A stretch of 64,000 nucleotides of DNA, taken from assembly GCA_903772945.1 (NCBI GenBank), contig CAICTM010000198.1, forward strand, positions 1-64,000, written 5' to 3'. A program made the translations under genes and the position numbers. This document shows, piece after piece, positions 1-11,065 of the stretch. The notes beneath the pieces were generated by a model, which saw only the letters and a program-made list of their open reading frames with translations, searched no databases and was not told where the DNA came from. This stretch comes from Seminavis robusta. Lineage: Eukaryota > Bacillariophyta > Bacillariophyceae > Naviculales > Naviculaceae. The first letter of the stretch is position 1. Every line of letters begins with the position of its first letter.

Positions 1-1074
1 GTGGTGTCTGATTTGTCAGGTTCTTTGGCTGACTTCCAGTGTGTCCTGTGTCATTGAGCCTGGGGTATCCTCTGTTTTGGTGGATTCTTGAGAATTCCTG
101 TCTTGGGTGCCTGTCTTGTAGGTTCCTTTGGTTGCGGTGGGATTTGGGATTCCTTGTCATTAATCTTCTTCCAGGCATTAAACACCACTGATGGGCTGGT
201 GGCATGAGGGATTGGGTGAAGTAATCATCAATTTTGTCTTGCCTTTCTTCTGGTTTGTTCTTGTGTCTGAGAAGTAGGATCAAGTGTCATTTGAGCATTG
301 ACCATACTTTCACTTGGATTTGTTGGGTTATTTGCAATCTTCAATGTGGGACTAAAGAGGGTGGGTTTAGTAGCAGCCAGCCTGAGAAGTCTATGATCAT
401 GGCCTTGGGGGTCCTAGTGGTGTAAAGGGGAAGGTCTGATCCTTCAACTTGGACATTGACTAGCGCAAGAAGAAATTTGTAGACAGTGCCAAAGGATTGG
501 TTCTGATTGTCTTCAGCAGCTGCAGTGGATACTTCAGGGGATTGGGCTTCATAGCACAGGGCATTCCTATGTAACCTCTTGGCCACAGGGAGCAGTTCTT
601 GCTTTGATAGTGGGGCTTTGGCTAAAGATAGTTCTGCCTTGCTCAGTTTGAAGATGGAGTACGAGGTGATCTGGAAGACTTTGTCTAGTGGGATGGACTT
701 GTCATATTCAGATAGGCATCATTGGAGAACTCTTCTAATTCAAAGGTTTTGGTAAAGAGTGTTCTGCCTTTCTTGGGGTCTCTAGTTGGGTTGTTCCTGT
801 GGGAGGCCTACTACCTCTCTTGGAGGATGTGGGGTAGATGACATCTTGGAGTTCAGAGGAGTTTGGAGTTAACTGGAACTATGGGTTGTGAAGACATTGA
901 GAGTCAAGTATCAGCAGCTTGGACGCCTACAGGGGCCTGAATCTTGGACACCAACAGGGGCTGAACCTTGAACACCAACAGGGGCCTGATTGCTGTGCAC
1001 ACCAAGTAGATCAAGGTGTACACTTGGTCAATGACTTGAAGGGGCTTGGAGGTTGGTCTCAAAGATAAGGGCAA

Positions 1075-1320
1075 GAGACTTAGGGAATGTTCCAGAGATA
1101 TAAGGGGATGAAGACTTAGGGGAAGTTTCCGGAGATATAAGGGACAGAAGACTTAGGGGAAGTGTTTCAAGATATAAGGGACGGGAGATTTAGAAGGGAT
1201 GGTTCGAAGATTTAGAGGAGGTGCTTTGGAGATATAAGGGACGGAAGACTTAGGGGAATGTTTCGAAGATATAAGGGACAGGAGATTAGAGGGGGTGTTT
1301 CGAAGATTTAGGAGGTTGGC
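1075..1320. repeat. Short tandem repeat, left arm
   Basis: About six imperfect units of roughly 40 bp, each built on GATATAAGGGACRGRAGA followed by a run like TTAGGGGAA and TTCGAAGAT. The reverse-complement array sits at 5020-5250 in the other arm. No coding sense is evident; it looks like a minisatellite within a mobile-element region. Confidence 0.75.
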
Positions 1321-1359
1321 TGTGGTTGGATTGTTGGTTCGAGATTGATGCTTGCCCGA

Positions 1360-1620
1360 TTGTGGTAGGATTGCAATGAGGGAGAGCTCCAATTTCTGGA
1401 TGATGCAATACAACAGTCGAGTCGATGGCTTGATCGGTTCAATTGGCCGTGGAGGTACGTGTTGTGAGATTTAGAGGGAATGTTTCGAAGACTTAAGAGG
1501 TTGGCTGGTAGTTGAGTTGTTGTTCGAGAGTTTGATGCTTGCCCGATTGTGGTAGATTGCAATGAGGGAGAGCTCCAAGTGCTTGACGATGCAATTCAAC
1601 AGCCGGTTGGTGGTCTCGGT
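1360..1620. repeat. Direct repeat of about 180 bp, left arm
   Basis: Two copies of a block containing GATTGCAATGAGGGAGAGCT, starting near 1369 and 1555, separated by about 180 bp. Both include the words TTGATGCTTGCCCGATTGTG and CGAAGA(C/T)TTA. The mirror image lies at about 4735-4995. It is noncoding and adjoins the LTR-like box. Confidence 0.7.
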
Positions 1621-1817
1621 CGGTTGGTGGTCTCGTTCTTGTGTTGCCTTTCGAGAAACTCGTTGTTGCTGTGAGATCCAGTTCCTGACCCGTTACTATA
1701 GTAATAAGCAGGGGTTGGGGACTGATTCTCGTAGCGACAAGTGGTGTCTTGATGGGGGTTGGTTGATCGGATGGTGTTGGTGGTGGGTGTGATTGCGATT
1801 TTCGAAGATTGGTCGTG

Positions 1818-2096
1818 TGTAGAAACTGTACCAGGTTCTACGTGAAATGACTGGTATCTTCTGTTGCAGCAATCACTTGATCGTTCGGCCGTTCGGCCCC
1901 ATAGAGGACTTTCTGCTGTTGCTGAGAGGCTCCAATGGGACCGGCAGTGTTAATAAGCTTGTTTGTTCTTGTCTGTTTGGTGTTTTCTAGCTACTGAGAT
2001 GTGTATCGTTCGGCCGTTGGCCATGGTCGATCCTTTTCGTTGGATCTGTTTTATGAGGTTTGGTTGGTTGTGATTAGTTTTACGTAGGTTTCTACA
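1818..2096 (+). repeat. LTR-like box with 9-bp inverted ends, left arm
   Basis: A 279-bp segment begins TGTAGAAAC and ends GTTTCTACA, so it has TG...CA ends with perfect 9-bp inverted termini. It directly precedes a copia RT fossil in the same orientation, as a 5' LTR would. The inverted counterpart is 4227-4506. A small nonautonomous element with terminal inverted repeats is the alternative reading; no clear target duplication was seen. Confidence 0.55.
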
Positions 2097-3030
2097 CGAT
2101 TTGAGTACTGGGTCATAATAAAAGTCTTTTCGATAAAGCCAACGCTGGTATTTCCCTCATCATCAGCCGTGCCCTATACGGACTCAAGTCTTCTGGATTA
2201 CGATGGCATGAACGATTTGCAGATGTTCCTTCGTTCGATGGGATTCTTTCCTTCAAAAGCCGAATCAGACATCTGGATGCGAGACAAAGGGAGCTACTAC
2301 GAATACATCGCTGTGTACGTAGACGACCTCTTATTGTCAGCAAAGATGCATCCAAGATCATCGCGACAATTGGAAGGGGAGCACAAGTTCAAACTAAAGG
2401 GAACCGGTGCCATCAGCTTCCACCTAGGATGTGATTTCTTCCGTGATGAGAACGAGTACTGAGTTACGCACCAATATAATATTGAGAAGGTACTCAGCAA
2501 CTACCAACGGATCTTCGGACACATGCAAACAAGCTCATCTCCACTCATCAAAGAGACCACCAGAGACTGAACAACAGAGCTACTCGATATGGACACACAA
2601 AAGATATTCAATCCCTCATCGGTAGTCTTACAATGGGCAATCCAAATTGGAAGGTTCGAATCGCCACACGGCACCATGACGGATGTTACCAGATCTCGGG
2701 CAGCGCCACAGAATGGGTCATACGAGTCAAGAATCTGCGGATACCTTCAAGAGACGCATATACCATCCGAAAGGAGACCGGATTACCAGCGATTCTAAGT
2801 AAGGAAGGAATGGATACTCATGCTACCATGGTGCCAAAGAAAGTTCAGCCGCACAACGCACCGGTACCTCGAGGAAACGGGTCATTCTCACCACATATGT
2901 GGATGCGAACCTCTACCACGATCTCATCAGTGGACGGTCAGTTCCGGAGTTCTGCACCTAGCGAACAAATCCCATCGCTGGTTCAGCAAGCTACAATCAA
3001 CAGTCGAGACCGCAAGGTTCGGACCTTGAA
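2097..3030 (+). mobile_element. Ty1/copia fossil, RT to RNase H part, broken
   Basis: Translated pieces show the copia reverse-transcriptase signature YVDDLLLS near 2310-2345, followed by the RT C-terminal and early RNase H region up to about 3030. The family matches the longer copia piece at 8120-9100. It is broken in several places and clearly a fossil. It follows the LTR-like box directly, so most of the internal region is missing. Confidence 0.85.
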
Positions 3031-3407
3031 TGATGCTTCGTAAGGTCAGATCGATCGTGCTCAGTGGCGCGCGGTTAACGGGCTTACAAACATATCTCAT
3101 GATCTTGCTCTACACACGACGTCAAACATAGGCTCTCGCCTGCTCCGCCAAGTATCCACCGACTGGCAGTCCTGAGGATTGACCCGCTCACCTCGACTTG
3201 CTCCCAAGTCCAGACTGTGTGCGTGTTAAGTATGCATGCCACTCTAGTCGCCTCGTAGACCAGAGTCGATGGGCGACTTTTTTGCGATCAACGTGCACGA
3301 AACTCACGGATACCACTGCACGTCATCCTACTGCATTCTGGACTCTCGTAGCCAGGTACGTTATGATGGGGGTGACGCAGGTCTCCGACATACTCTAGAA
3401 GGCGTGC
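2901..3407. other. Centre of palindrome 1
   Basis: The arms lose similarity to each other here. The first 130 bp still belong to the left copia fossil. The remaining 3031-3407 matches neither arm nor any protein I recognise, and I see no gene in it. It may be unique spacer DNA or the edge of another element. Confidence 0.5.
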
Positions 3408-4215
3408 AGTGAATGACCCGTTTGCCTCGGGGTACCGGTGCTTTGTGCGGCTGTACTTCTTTTGCACCATGGTAGCATGATTATTCCCATTCTTACTCTT
3501 TCTTTGGAATCGCTGATTAATCCGTTTCCTCCTTTCGGATTCGTATGATGCCGTGTCGCTTCTTGGAAAGGTACCCGCAGATTATCTTGACTCGTTCTAA
3601 GTGACCCATTCTTGGTGCTGCCCGACATCTGTACATCGTCATGGTAGCCGTAGCGATATCGAACCTTCCAAATTGGATTGCCCACTGTTAGACTACCGAT
3701 GGGTGACTGTTATATCTTTTTTGTGTCCATATCGGGTAGCTCTGTTGTGTCATGCTCTGGATGGTCTCCTTTGATGAGTGGAGATGAGGCTTGTTTGGGC
3801 ATATGTCCGAAGAGTTCGTTGGTAGTTGCTGAGTACCTTCTCAATATATTTGCGAGGTGCGTAACTAGTACTCCGTTCTCATCACGGAAGAATCACATCC
3901 TAGGTGGAAGCTGATGGCCCGGTTCCCTTCAGTTTGAACTTGTGCTCCCCCTTCCAATGTCGCGATGATCTGGATGCTCTTTGCTGACAATAAGGAGGTC
4001 GTCAACGTACACAGCGATGTATTCGAGTAGCTCCCTTTGTCTCGCATCCAAGATGTCTGATTCGGCTTTTGAAGGAAAGAATCCCATCGAACAGAGAACA
4101 TCTGCAAATCGTTCATGCCATCGTAATCCAGAAGACTTGAGTCCGTATAGGCACGGCTGATGATGAGGGATAATTCCAGCGTTGGCTTTATCGAAAAGAC
4201 TTTTATTATGACCCA
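3408..4215 (-). mobile_element. Ty1/copia fossil, RT to RNase H part, broken
   Basis: Inverted counterpart of the fossil at 2097-2900, recognisable from the same RT block (MNDLQMF, MRDKGSY) at 3865-4116 and the RT tail down to 3408. It is broken several times. The LTR-like box at 4227-4506 lies at its upstream end in the minus orientation. Confidence 0.8.
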
Positions 4216-4226
4216 GTACTCAATCG

Positions 4227-4506
4227 TGTAGAAACCTACGTAAAATAATCACAACCAACCAAACCTCATAAAACAGATCCAACGAAAAGGATCGACCATG
4301 GCAACGGCCGAACCGATACACTATCATCAGTAGCTAGAAAACACCAAACAGACAAGAACAACAAGCTTATTAAACACTGCCGGTCCCATTGGAGCCTCTC
4401 AGCAACAGCAGAAAGTCCTCTATGGGGCCGAACGGCCGAACGATCAAGTGATTGCTGCAACAGAAGATACCAGTCATTTCACGTAGAACCTGGTACAGTT
4501 TCTACA
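4227..4506 (-). repeat. LTR-like box with 9-bp inverted ends, right arm
   Basis: A 280-bp segment with termini TGTAGAAAC and GTTTCTACA, the inverted copy of 1818-2096. It sits just upstream of the minus-strand copia fossil. The same alternative applies: a small element with terminal inverted repeats rather than an LTR. Confidence 0.55.
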
Positions 4507-4734
4507 CACGACCAATCTTCGAAAATCGCAATCACACCCACCACCAACACCATCCGATCAACCAACCCCCATCAAGACACCACTTGTCGCTACGAGAATC
4601 AGTCCCCAACCCCTGCTTATACTATAGTAACGGGTCAGGAACTGGATCTCACAGCAAACGAGTTTCTCGAAAGGCAACACAAGAACGAGACCACCAACGA
4701 CCGAGACCACCAACCGGCTGTTGAATTGCATCGT

Positions 4735-4995
4735 CAAGCACTTGGAGCTCTCCTCATTGCAATCCTACCACAATCGGGCAAGCATCAAACTCTCGGAACA
4801 ACAACTCAACTACCAGCCAACCTCTTAAGTCTTCGAAACATTCCCTCTAAATCTCACAACACGTACCTCCACGGCCAATTGAACCGATCAAGCCATCGAC
4901 TCGACTGTTGTATTGCATCATCCAGAAATTGGAGCTCTCCCTCATTGCAATCCTACCACAATCGGGCAAGCATCAAACTCTCGAACCAACAATCC
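4735..4995. repeat. Direct repeat of about 180 bp, right arm
   Basis: Two copies of a block with GCAATCCTACCACAATCGGG and GCATCAAACTCTCG, beginning near 4758 and 4947. It is the mirror image of the pair in the left arm, so the tandem duplication is older than the palindrome. Confidence 0.7.
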
Positions 4996-5019
4996 AACCC
5001 ACAGCCAACCTCCTAAATC

Positions 5020-5250
5020 TCGAAACACCCCCTCTAAATCTCCTGTCCCTTATATCTTCGAAACATTTCCCCTAAGTCTTCCGTCCCTTATATCTCCAAA
5101 GCACCTCCTCTAAATCTTCGAACCATCCCTTCTAAATCTCCCGTCCCTTATATCTTTGAAACACTTCCCTAAGTCTTCTGTCCCTTATATCTCCGAAGAC
5201 TTCCCCTAAGTCTTATCCCCTTATATCTCTGGAACATTCCCTAAGTCTCT
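5020..5250. repeat. Short tandem repeat, right arm
   Basis: Imperfect units around TCCCTTATATCT with CCTAAGTCTTC, period roughly 40 bp; reverse complement of the array at 1075-1320. Noncoding. Confidence 0.75.
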
Positions 5251-5429
5251 TGCCCTTATCTTGAGACCAACCTCCAAGCCCCTTCAAGTCATTGATCCAA
5301 GTGTACCACCTTGATCTACCTTGGTGTGCAGCAGCAATCAGGCCCCTGTGTTGTTCAAGGTTCAGGCCCCTGTTGTGTCCAAGATTCAGGCCCCTGTAGG
5401 GTCCAGGCTGCTGATACTTGATCATCTCA

Positions 5430-5867
5430 ATGTCTTCACAACCCATAGTTCCAGTTAACTCAAGATCCTCTGAACTCCAAGATGTCATCTACCCAACATC
5501 CTCCAAGAGAGGTAGTAGAGGACCTCCCACAGGAACAACCCCAACTAGAGACCCCAAGAAAGGCAGAACACTCTTTACCAACACCTTTGAATTAGAAGAG
5601 TTCTCCAATGATGCCCTATCTGAATATGACAAGTCCATCCCACTAGACAAAGTCTTCCAGATCACCTCGTACTCCATCTTCAAACTGAGCAAGGCAGAAC
5701 TATCTTTAGCCAAAGCCCCACTATCAAAGCAAGAACTGCTCCTGTGGCCAAGAGGTTACATAGGAATGCCCTGTGCTATGAAGCCCAATCCCCTGAAGTA
5801 TCCACTGCAGCTGCTGAAGACAATCAGAACCAATCCTTTGCACTGTCTACAAATTCTTCTTGCCTAG
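5430..5867 (+). other. Unidentified open frame inside palindrome 1
   Basis: An open frame of about 145 codons starts at the ATG at 5430. The protein is hydrophilic, with a Pro/Thr/Arg-rich N-terminus and a Leu/Ser/Lys-rich middle, and continues in other frames to about 6480 with polar, proline-rich sequence. The left arm holds a decayed inverted copy (about 1-900). I do not recognise a family. Its position beside copia pieces suggests an element-encoded protein rather than a host gene, but this is inference. Confidence 0.3.
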
Positions 5868-6543
5868 TCAATGTCCAAGTTGAAGGATCAGACCTTCCCC
5901 TTTACACCACTAGGACCCCCAAGGCCATGATCATAGACTTCCTCAGGCTGGTGCTACTAAACCCACCCTTTTAGTACCACATTGAAGATTGCAAATAACC
6001 CACAATCCAAGTGAAAGTATGGTTCAATGCTCAAATGACACTTGGATCCTACTTCTCAGCACCAAGAACAAACCAGAAGAAAGGCAAGACAACATTGATT
6101 GATTACTTCACCCCAATCCCTCATGCCGACCACCAGCCCATCAGTGTGTTTAATGCTGGAAGAAGATTAATGACAAGGAATCCCAAATCCCACCGCAACC
6201 AAAGGAACCTACAAGACAGGCACCCAAGACAGGAATTCTCAAGAATCCACCAAAACAGATGGATACCTCCAGGCTCAATGACACAGGACACACTGGCAAG
6301 TCAGCCAAAGAACCTGACAAATCAGACACCACGCCCAAGGAAAATCTACCACCACCGCCAACCAAATCACTCCTGCCGACAAACAAAAGGCCAGAAAGGA
6401 AACCAGGAAAGAAGGCACTATTAACATTGAAGACATTCCTGATGATGATGGATCTTATGGATGACTCTGAGAGATGGCATTGACAGTGACGATGATGATG
6501 GGTGAATCCTGATAACATGAGGAAGAGGAAGGCAGCAAACCAT

Positions 6544-7830
6544 TGTATTGCTAAGTAATACTGCAGCTTATTGGGGGAGTAATTTGGTTTTAGTTAAGCT
6601 GAAAAGCAAAAGTGAGGATTTCTGGTGGTGCATGCAATTCTTGTGATTGAATTGAATAAGGACCCCCGACACTTTAGACCTAAAAATCCCTGGTTCTTGC
6701 ATGATGAATTTGCAGCGAACCGGACTAGATGATTAATAGACGAGTCAATAGTAAAGAGGTGTCAGGTATGTTTCCTCCAACACACTCCTGCACGGTGCCC
6801 TAAAGTGGCTACGTGGAACGAATAAAATAAATTAGAATCAAACAAGGGGTGGATCCCCATGATGAAAGCCCTGTGCTATGGAAGAGCTTGCCCTGAAGGG
6901 GCTTCGTGAAAAAATCTCCACGAATCTCCAAGAGTTGGGCAGTACACCACTCTGAGGTTGCTTTCCAATCTGATCGTGAATGAAAAATAAACGAATGTTG
7001 ATGGCCCGAGTCTTCTTTCCTGAACTGCTTTGCCATTCTCTGCAAGAATGATCGTGCTTTTGTTGTCCTGCATGAGGATGTTGTCCTTCACAACTATCCC
7101 TGCTCTTCAAGGAACAACTTTGCCCACACAGGGCGACATGACATCGTCAGCTCCAATCAGTTCCGGCTTCCGTGCTGCTCCTCGAATCAATTTCTGTTTC
7201 GCAGCACACAGACAGCACCGCCCATTCCAAAGGACATGACTCCCTGTATGGGAACGGTATCAGGATGTACTGCAAATGATCATCCACCACCAAGTGATGA
7301 TGCGTTTGTCATCAATGTGTAGGATAACTTGTCCTCCGCGTCTGATCCAAAAACTTGAGGCTGACCAACTTGTCCCAATAATCAGATGTTGGGCTTCTGA
7401 CCGAGTGCATAAAACAGTAGTGAGAGTCTGCACATCTGGTCGAGCAGCGCTTGCACAGGAACAACAGTTTGGCTGCAAAGGTATGATAAGGTTTCCCCCC
7501 TGTTTCTGTCATTCAGGATGGTGCCATCACAGAGCTGAATAGGTCAGCAGGAGCTGCATGGTACCTTTCTTCATTGCCCCAAAGTCCATTGGAAACTCTG
7601 AGACCATCTTCTTGATGTAATCTATCATATCGATGATCACACTTTCCTGGGTCTGAGAAATCCACTGTCATCCCCAAGAAGTCATGCTTGGACCACGGGT
7701 GCCTTCACGTCCATAGGTCGTACTTGTATTGAACCCGGATTGTACTCCAGTTTCATCCGGTGGCTCGACATCAGGTCGTCCATATGGAAGCGTATCGTCT
7801 GCTGATATCCTTCAGATCATCCTGTTGGCA
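6544..7830 (-). mobile_element. Ty1/copia fossil with 3' LTR, broken
   Basis: The LTR is 6544-6782 (TG...CA on either strand; minus strand begins TGTTGGAGG). To its right lies decayed copia pol on the minus strand, with the RNase H hallmark MQDNKSTIILAENGK and the family tail FFTKPLQGK next to the LTR. Broken in many places. A second, similar copy lies at 11066-12270 in the same orientation. Upstream it ends against an oppositely oriented element near 7830. Confidence 0.85.
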
Positions 7831-8119
7831 ACAAACGGATCATACTTTATTTACAGAATCCGAATTTTCCCTCAGGTCGCTCCTGTAAGAGCTTGTACCA
7901 GATGAATCTGCCAAAACCATTCCGTTAGATGGCTCTTTCCACAAACACATAGAGGATGGTCTCCTTCTTGTTGTAGGAAGAGCGATATGTGTAGGATCAA
8001 TTTCGCAAGTAAAGTCTGCAAGGGTTCTTAATGATTCATTGAGGACTGTCTTCACCTTTGTTTTGACTTTTTGGATTGGGTTGGATGAAGTTGGGAATAG
8101 AAGACATATCCTACTTGGA

Positions 8120-9100
8120 TGCATGCGGATCTTCGGACACATGCCCAAACAAGCCTCATCTCCACTCATCAAAGGAGACCATCCAGAGACTGACACAACA
8201 GAGCTCCTCGATATGGACACACAAAAGATATATCAATCCCTCATCGGTAGTCTACAATGGGCAATCCAAATTGGAAGGTTCGATATCGCCACGGCCACCA
8301 TGACGATGTCCAGATCTCGGGCAGCACCAAGAATGGGTCACTTAGAACGAGTCAAGAGAATCTGCGGGTACCTTTCCAAGATGCGACACGGCATCATACG
8401 CATCCGAAAGGAGGAGCCGGATTACCCAGCGATTCCTAAGAAAGAGTACGAATGGGAGTACTCATGCTACCATGGTGCCAAAGAAGTTCAACCGCACAAC
8501 GCACCGGTACCTCGAGGCAAACGGGTCATTCTCACCTCATATGTGGATGCGAACCTCTACCACGATCTCATCAGTGGACGGTTAGTTACCGGAGTTCTGC
8601 ACCTAGCGAACAAAAATCCCATCGACTGGTTCGGCAAGCTACAGTCAACAGTCGAGACCGCAACGTTCGGATCTGAATATGTTGTAGCCCGTACCGCCAC
8701 TGAGCAGATCATTGACCTACGAAGCACATTCAGGTCCCTAGGAGTACTGGTCGACACGCCGACCATGATGTTCGGAGACAACGAGACGGTAGTCAACACC
8801 GCCTCAATGCCACACTCAAAGATTCTCAAAAGACACAATGCGCTTTCCTACCACCGTACTAGGGAAGCTGTTGCTGCAAGTATCTTGAGATTTCATCATA
8901 TCCCTGATGGATCTACTAACCCTGCAGATATCCTCAGCAAACACTGGGACTATACATCGGTATGGCCTATGCTGAATGCACTACTGTTTTGGTCAGGAGA
9001 TACCAAGGATTGCGGTAAGAAACACTCAGAGTCGACAGTCGCCACTGAGGGGAGTGAAAGCGTTACAGTTCCTCCCACGACTCAGAGTATCCGTGAGTAG
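8120..9100 (+). mobile_element. Ty1/copia fossil, 3' part of pol
   Basis: A long open stretch (8039-9100) encodes the end of copia reverse transcriptase and RNase H: YQSLIGSLQWA, DANLYHDLISGR, the DNETVVNTASMPH segment and the ADILSKHWDY terminal motif. Homology to the palindrome fossils begins near 8120; the preceding 200 bp seem to come from other sequence. The 3' end of pol looks whole but the rest of the element is absent, so it is a truncated fossil. It is the best preserved member of this copia family here. Confidence 0.88.
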
Positions 9101-9476
9101 ATTGAGTCATGCTTTATGAGTCAACACGATGGAACAGAGAACGCTGGCAAGAACACGTTCTCAACGAAACCAAAGGACACGGTAAATTGGAGTATTCGAC
9201 AGGAGTAAAGCATCCTGCCAACGAACCGTTTCCCGCAGATACCACGTTGACTTCCGTATGAATCAAGATCAACTACCACGATGCATTGATCTAACACGCC
9301 ACAAACTAGCTTTACTGATCGCATCAATCAAAGCTCACAACATAGATTATGAATTACTAAGAAGCGAACTTTGCATTTACTTTGCACTCGTCTTGAATAG
9401 TTGCAGCTGATCTCGTTGGGTGGTAGCTACCTCTACAAGATCCCTCTATTCAAGTAGTATTTCCTCACGTTAGCAC
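9101..9476. other. No gene seen; flank of copia fossil
   Basis: Follows the stop of the copia pol fossil. It may hold the decayed 3' flank of that element, but I could not define an LTR. Nothing else is supported. Confidence 0.4.
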
Positions 9477-9952
9477 CCCACATGATGATGCACCGCATCA
9501 GCTCCTCAATGCCTCTCGAACAAGATTACCCTTAAGGCAACGACGCCCGTCCAAGACCACATTTGGCAAGATCGACAGCGGAACCATGAATCACTAAAGC
9601 CAGCGACCTAGCCAAGATCAGCCATTGAACTGCCGATCGCAAGAAGGTTGTCTCTCTCTCAGCTCACAATTCTTCATTCAGCCGACGCTGAAGGCAAGAA
9701 CCTAGATTAGATTAACCCACCTCTCCCTCCCTGGTTGCACGACTCAAGGCTGTCCCGTGGAACATCACATTCCCGGGACTCCCTTTTGCCGTGTGGGATC
9801 CATCCGGGACTCCCCAGTCCCGAATGGTACCCCGGGGACTGGAGACGGTCGGCTCAGTAAATGGCCGAGTCTCTCCACTCACCTAATCCTCTACTAGTCG
9901 TGTCTAGCTGCTCTGGGCAAGCGCAGCTTGTCTGCGCTCGGGCGCTTGGAAC
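9477..9952. repeat. Long direct repeat, copy A
   Basis: About 475 bp, repeated in the same orientation at 12282-12733 with small indels. Shared words include ATTACCCTTAAGGCAACGAC, CATTCCCGGGACTCCCTTTT and TACTAGTCGTGTCTAGCTGC. It adjoins a Gly/Arg-rich minus-strand reading that looks like the nucleic-acid-binding tail of a copia gag. It is probably internal retroelement sequence present twice. Confidence 0.8.
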
Positions 9953-11060
9953 TCTTGTTCTGGTTCCTGTAGCTGTTGTCTCTTCCTTGATGGCTTCTTC
10001 CTGAGCAATTGAATCCCCTACCCCCCCTTGAAGGGTATCTTCCTCCACCACGACCACCTCTTCCTTGGAATCTCATGGTCTTGTTCTTGGTGTGGTAATG
10101 GCTGCACTCTTGTGCTTGCTTGTTCCTTGGAACTTGCTTGTTCTCGTGGAACTGTTGTGTGGATACTCCTGCAGGAAGGATCTCACACTGAATAGCACTG
10201 TGTCGTGTCTATCTGCTTCTGAAAAGCTTGCTTGTTGGCTGGATAGCCTTCTTTTGGTCACTCTTGGTGTACTGGCTGAATAGCCTCTGTCGTTGACAGC
10301 TCACGTAAAATGTGGTGATCTTGTGTCCTGCCTCTGTAGGACGTTCTTGAGGCTCAGGGTAGTAGCAAACTCCTCTGTAGCCTTTCGTATGCCTCTGTGC
10401 TTTTGCAGATGGCTTGGGTATGCTGTGTGAGTATTTCAGTGCGAAACAGGCAAACGTGGGAGTTTCAGAGCTCCGTGTGGTTTACCGGGATTTTGTGTTT
10501 CTCTTCACAGTACCACTGTATCACTCGAATCAACCTATCTCACTCAATTCTTGGAGTTAGAAGCTTGCACTGATTCTCAGAGATGCGGCTAGATGTCCTC
10601 TATCGATTGATGTATGGGTCCTCTTGCTTGCAACGCCCTGGTCGTCGCACAATGGCTTCTGCTCGTTGTGATGAGATGGATCGAAATCTCGAAATCTCAC
10701 GCGATGACGTAATCGGCTTCAACTCGTTGAATAAGAGCGAGATTTCCTTGCTTCCAGCACGTAACTGGTGTGTCTTCTTGTTCTCTTCAACGAGTTATGC
10801 TTGGATCGCTGTAGTTCCGGCCGAAACTGACAGTTGATCTTCCGTACGATTGAAGATGGGAATCTTCCCGCGCACGCGCCTCTTTCGTGTTAGAGGCCTT
10901 TCGATGCTTTTATAGTGTAGCTAGAGGCTGATTCTGCGCACCTCTACTCTGTTGCAGTAGTTAACTCACTTGATACCTCTTGGTATTGTATACTCCAGGT
11001 CAACTTGATGATATCAATCTCGAGGTGTTGACTGTCGAACTCGAGATGAGACTTTTGCTT
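9850..11060 (-). mobile_element. Ty1/copia-like gag fossil with LTR/leader, broken
   Basis: On the minus strand a leader/LTR-like part (about 10850-11060, with a TATAAAAG-like box near 10905) is followed by gag-like readings: an FLQEYPHNSS segment and then a Gly/Arg-rich tail (GRGGRGGGRYPSRGGRG). No protease, integrase or RT follows. It is truncated and broken in several places. The assignment to copia gag rests on composition and context only. Confidence 0.55.
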
Positions 11061-11065
11061 TTCAG

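Larger units (their letters stand above)
1..2900. repeat. Left arm of palindrome 1 (truncated by window edge)
   Basis: This stretch reads as the imperfect reverse complement of 3408-6335. Corresponding blocks are found all along it: the words around base 1-70 reappear inverted near 6265-6335, the tandem repeats at 1075-1320 reappear at 5020-5250, and the copia RT block at 2170-2460 reappears inverted at 3865-4116. Homology stops near 2900, giving a centre near 3154. Small indels are scattered through it, so the duplication is not recent. The arm continues beyond the window on the left. Confidence 0.85.
3408..6335. repeat. Right arm of palindrome 1
   Basis: Imperfect reverse complement of 1-2900, with the same order of parts inverted: copia RT fossil, LTR-like box, 180-bp direct repeats, short tandem array and an unidentified open frame. 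The arm probably continues past 6335 towards 6500, but its partner lies outside the window. Indels and substitutions are common, which argues for age or for heavy decay after duplication. Confidence 0.85.
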
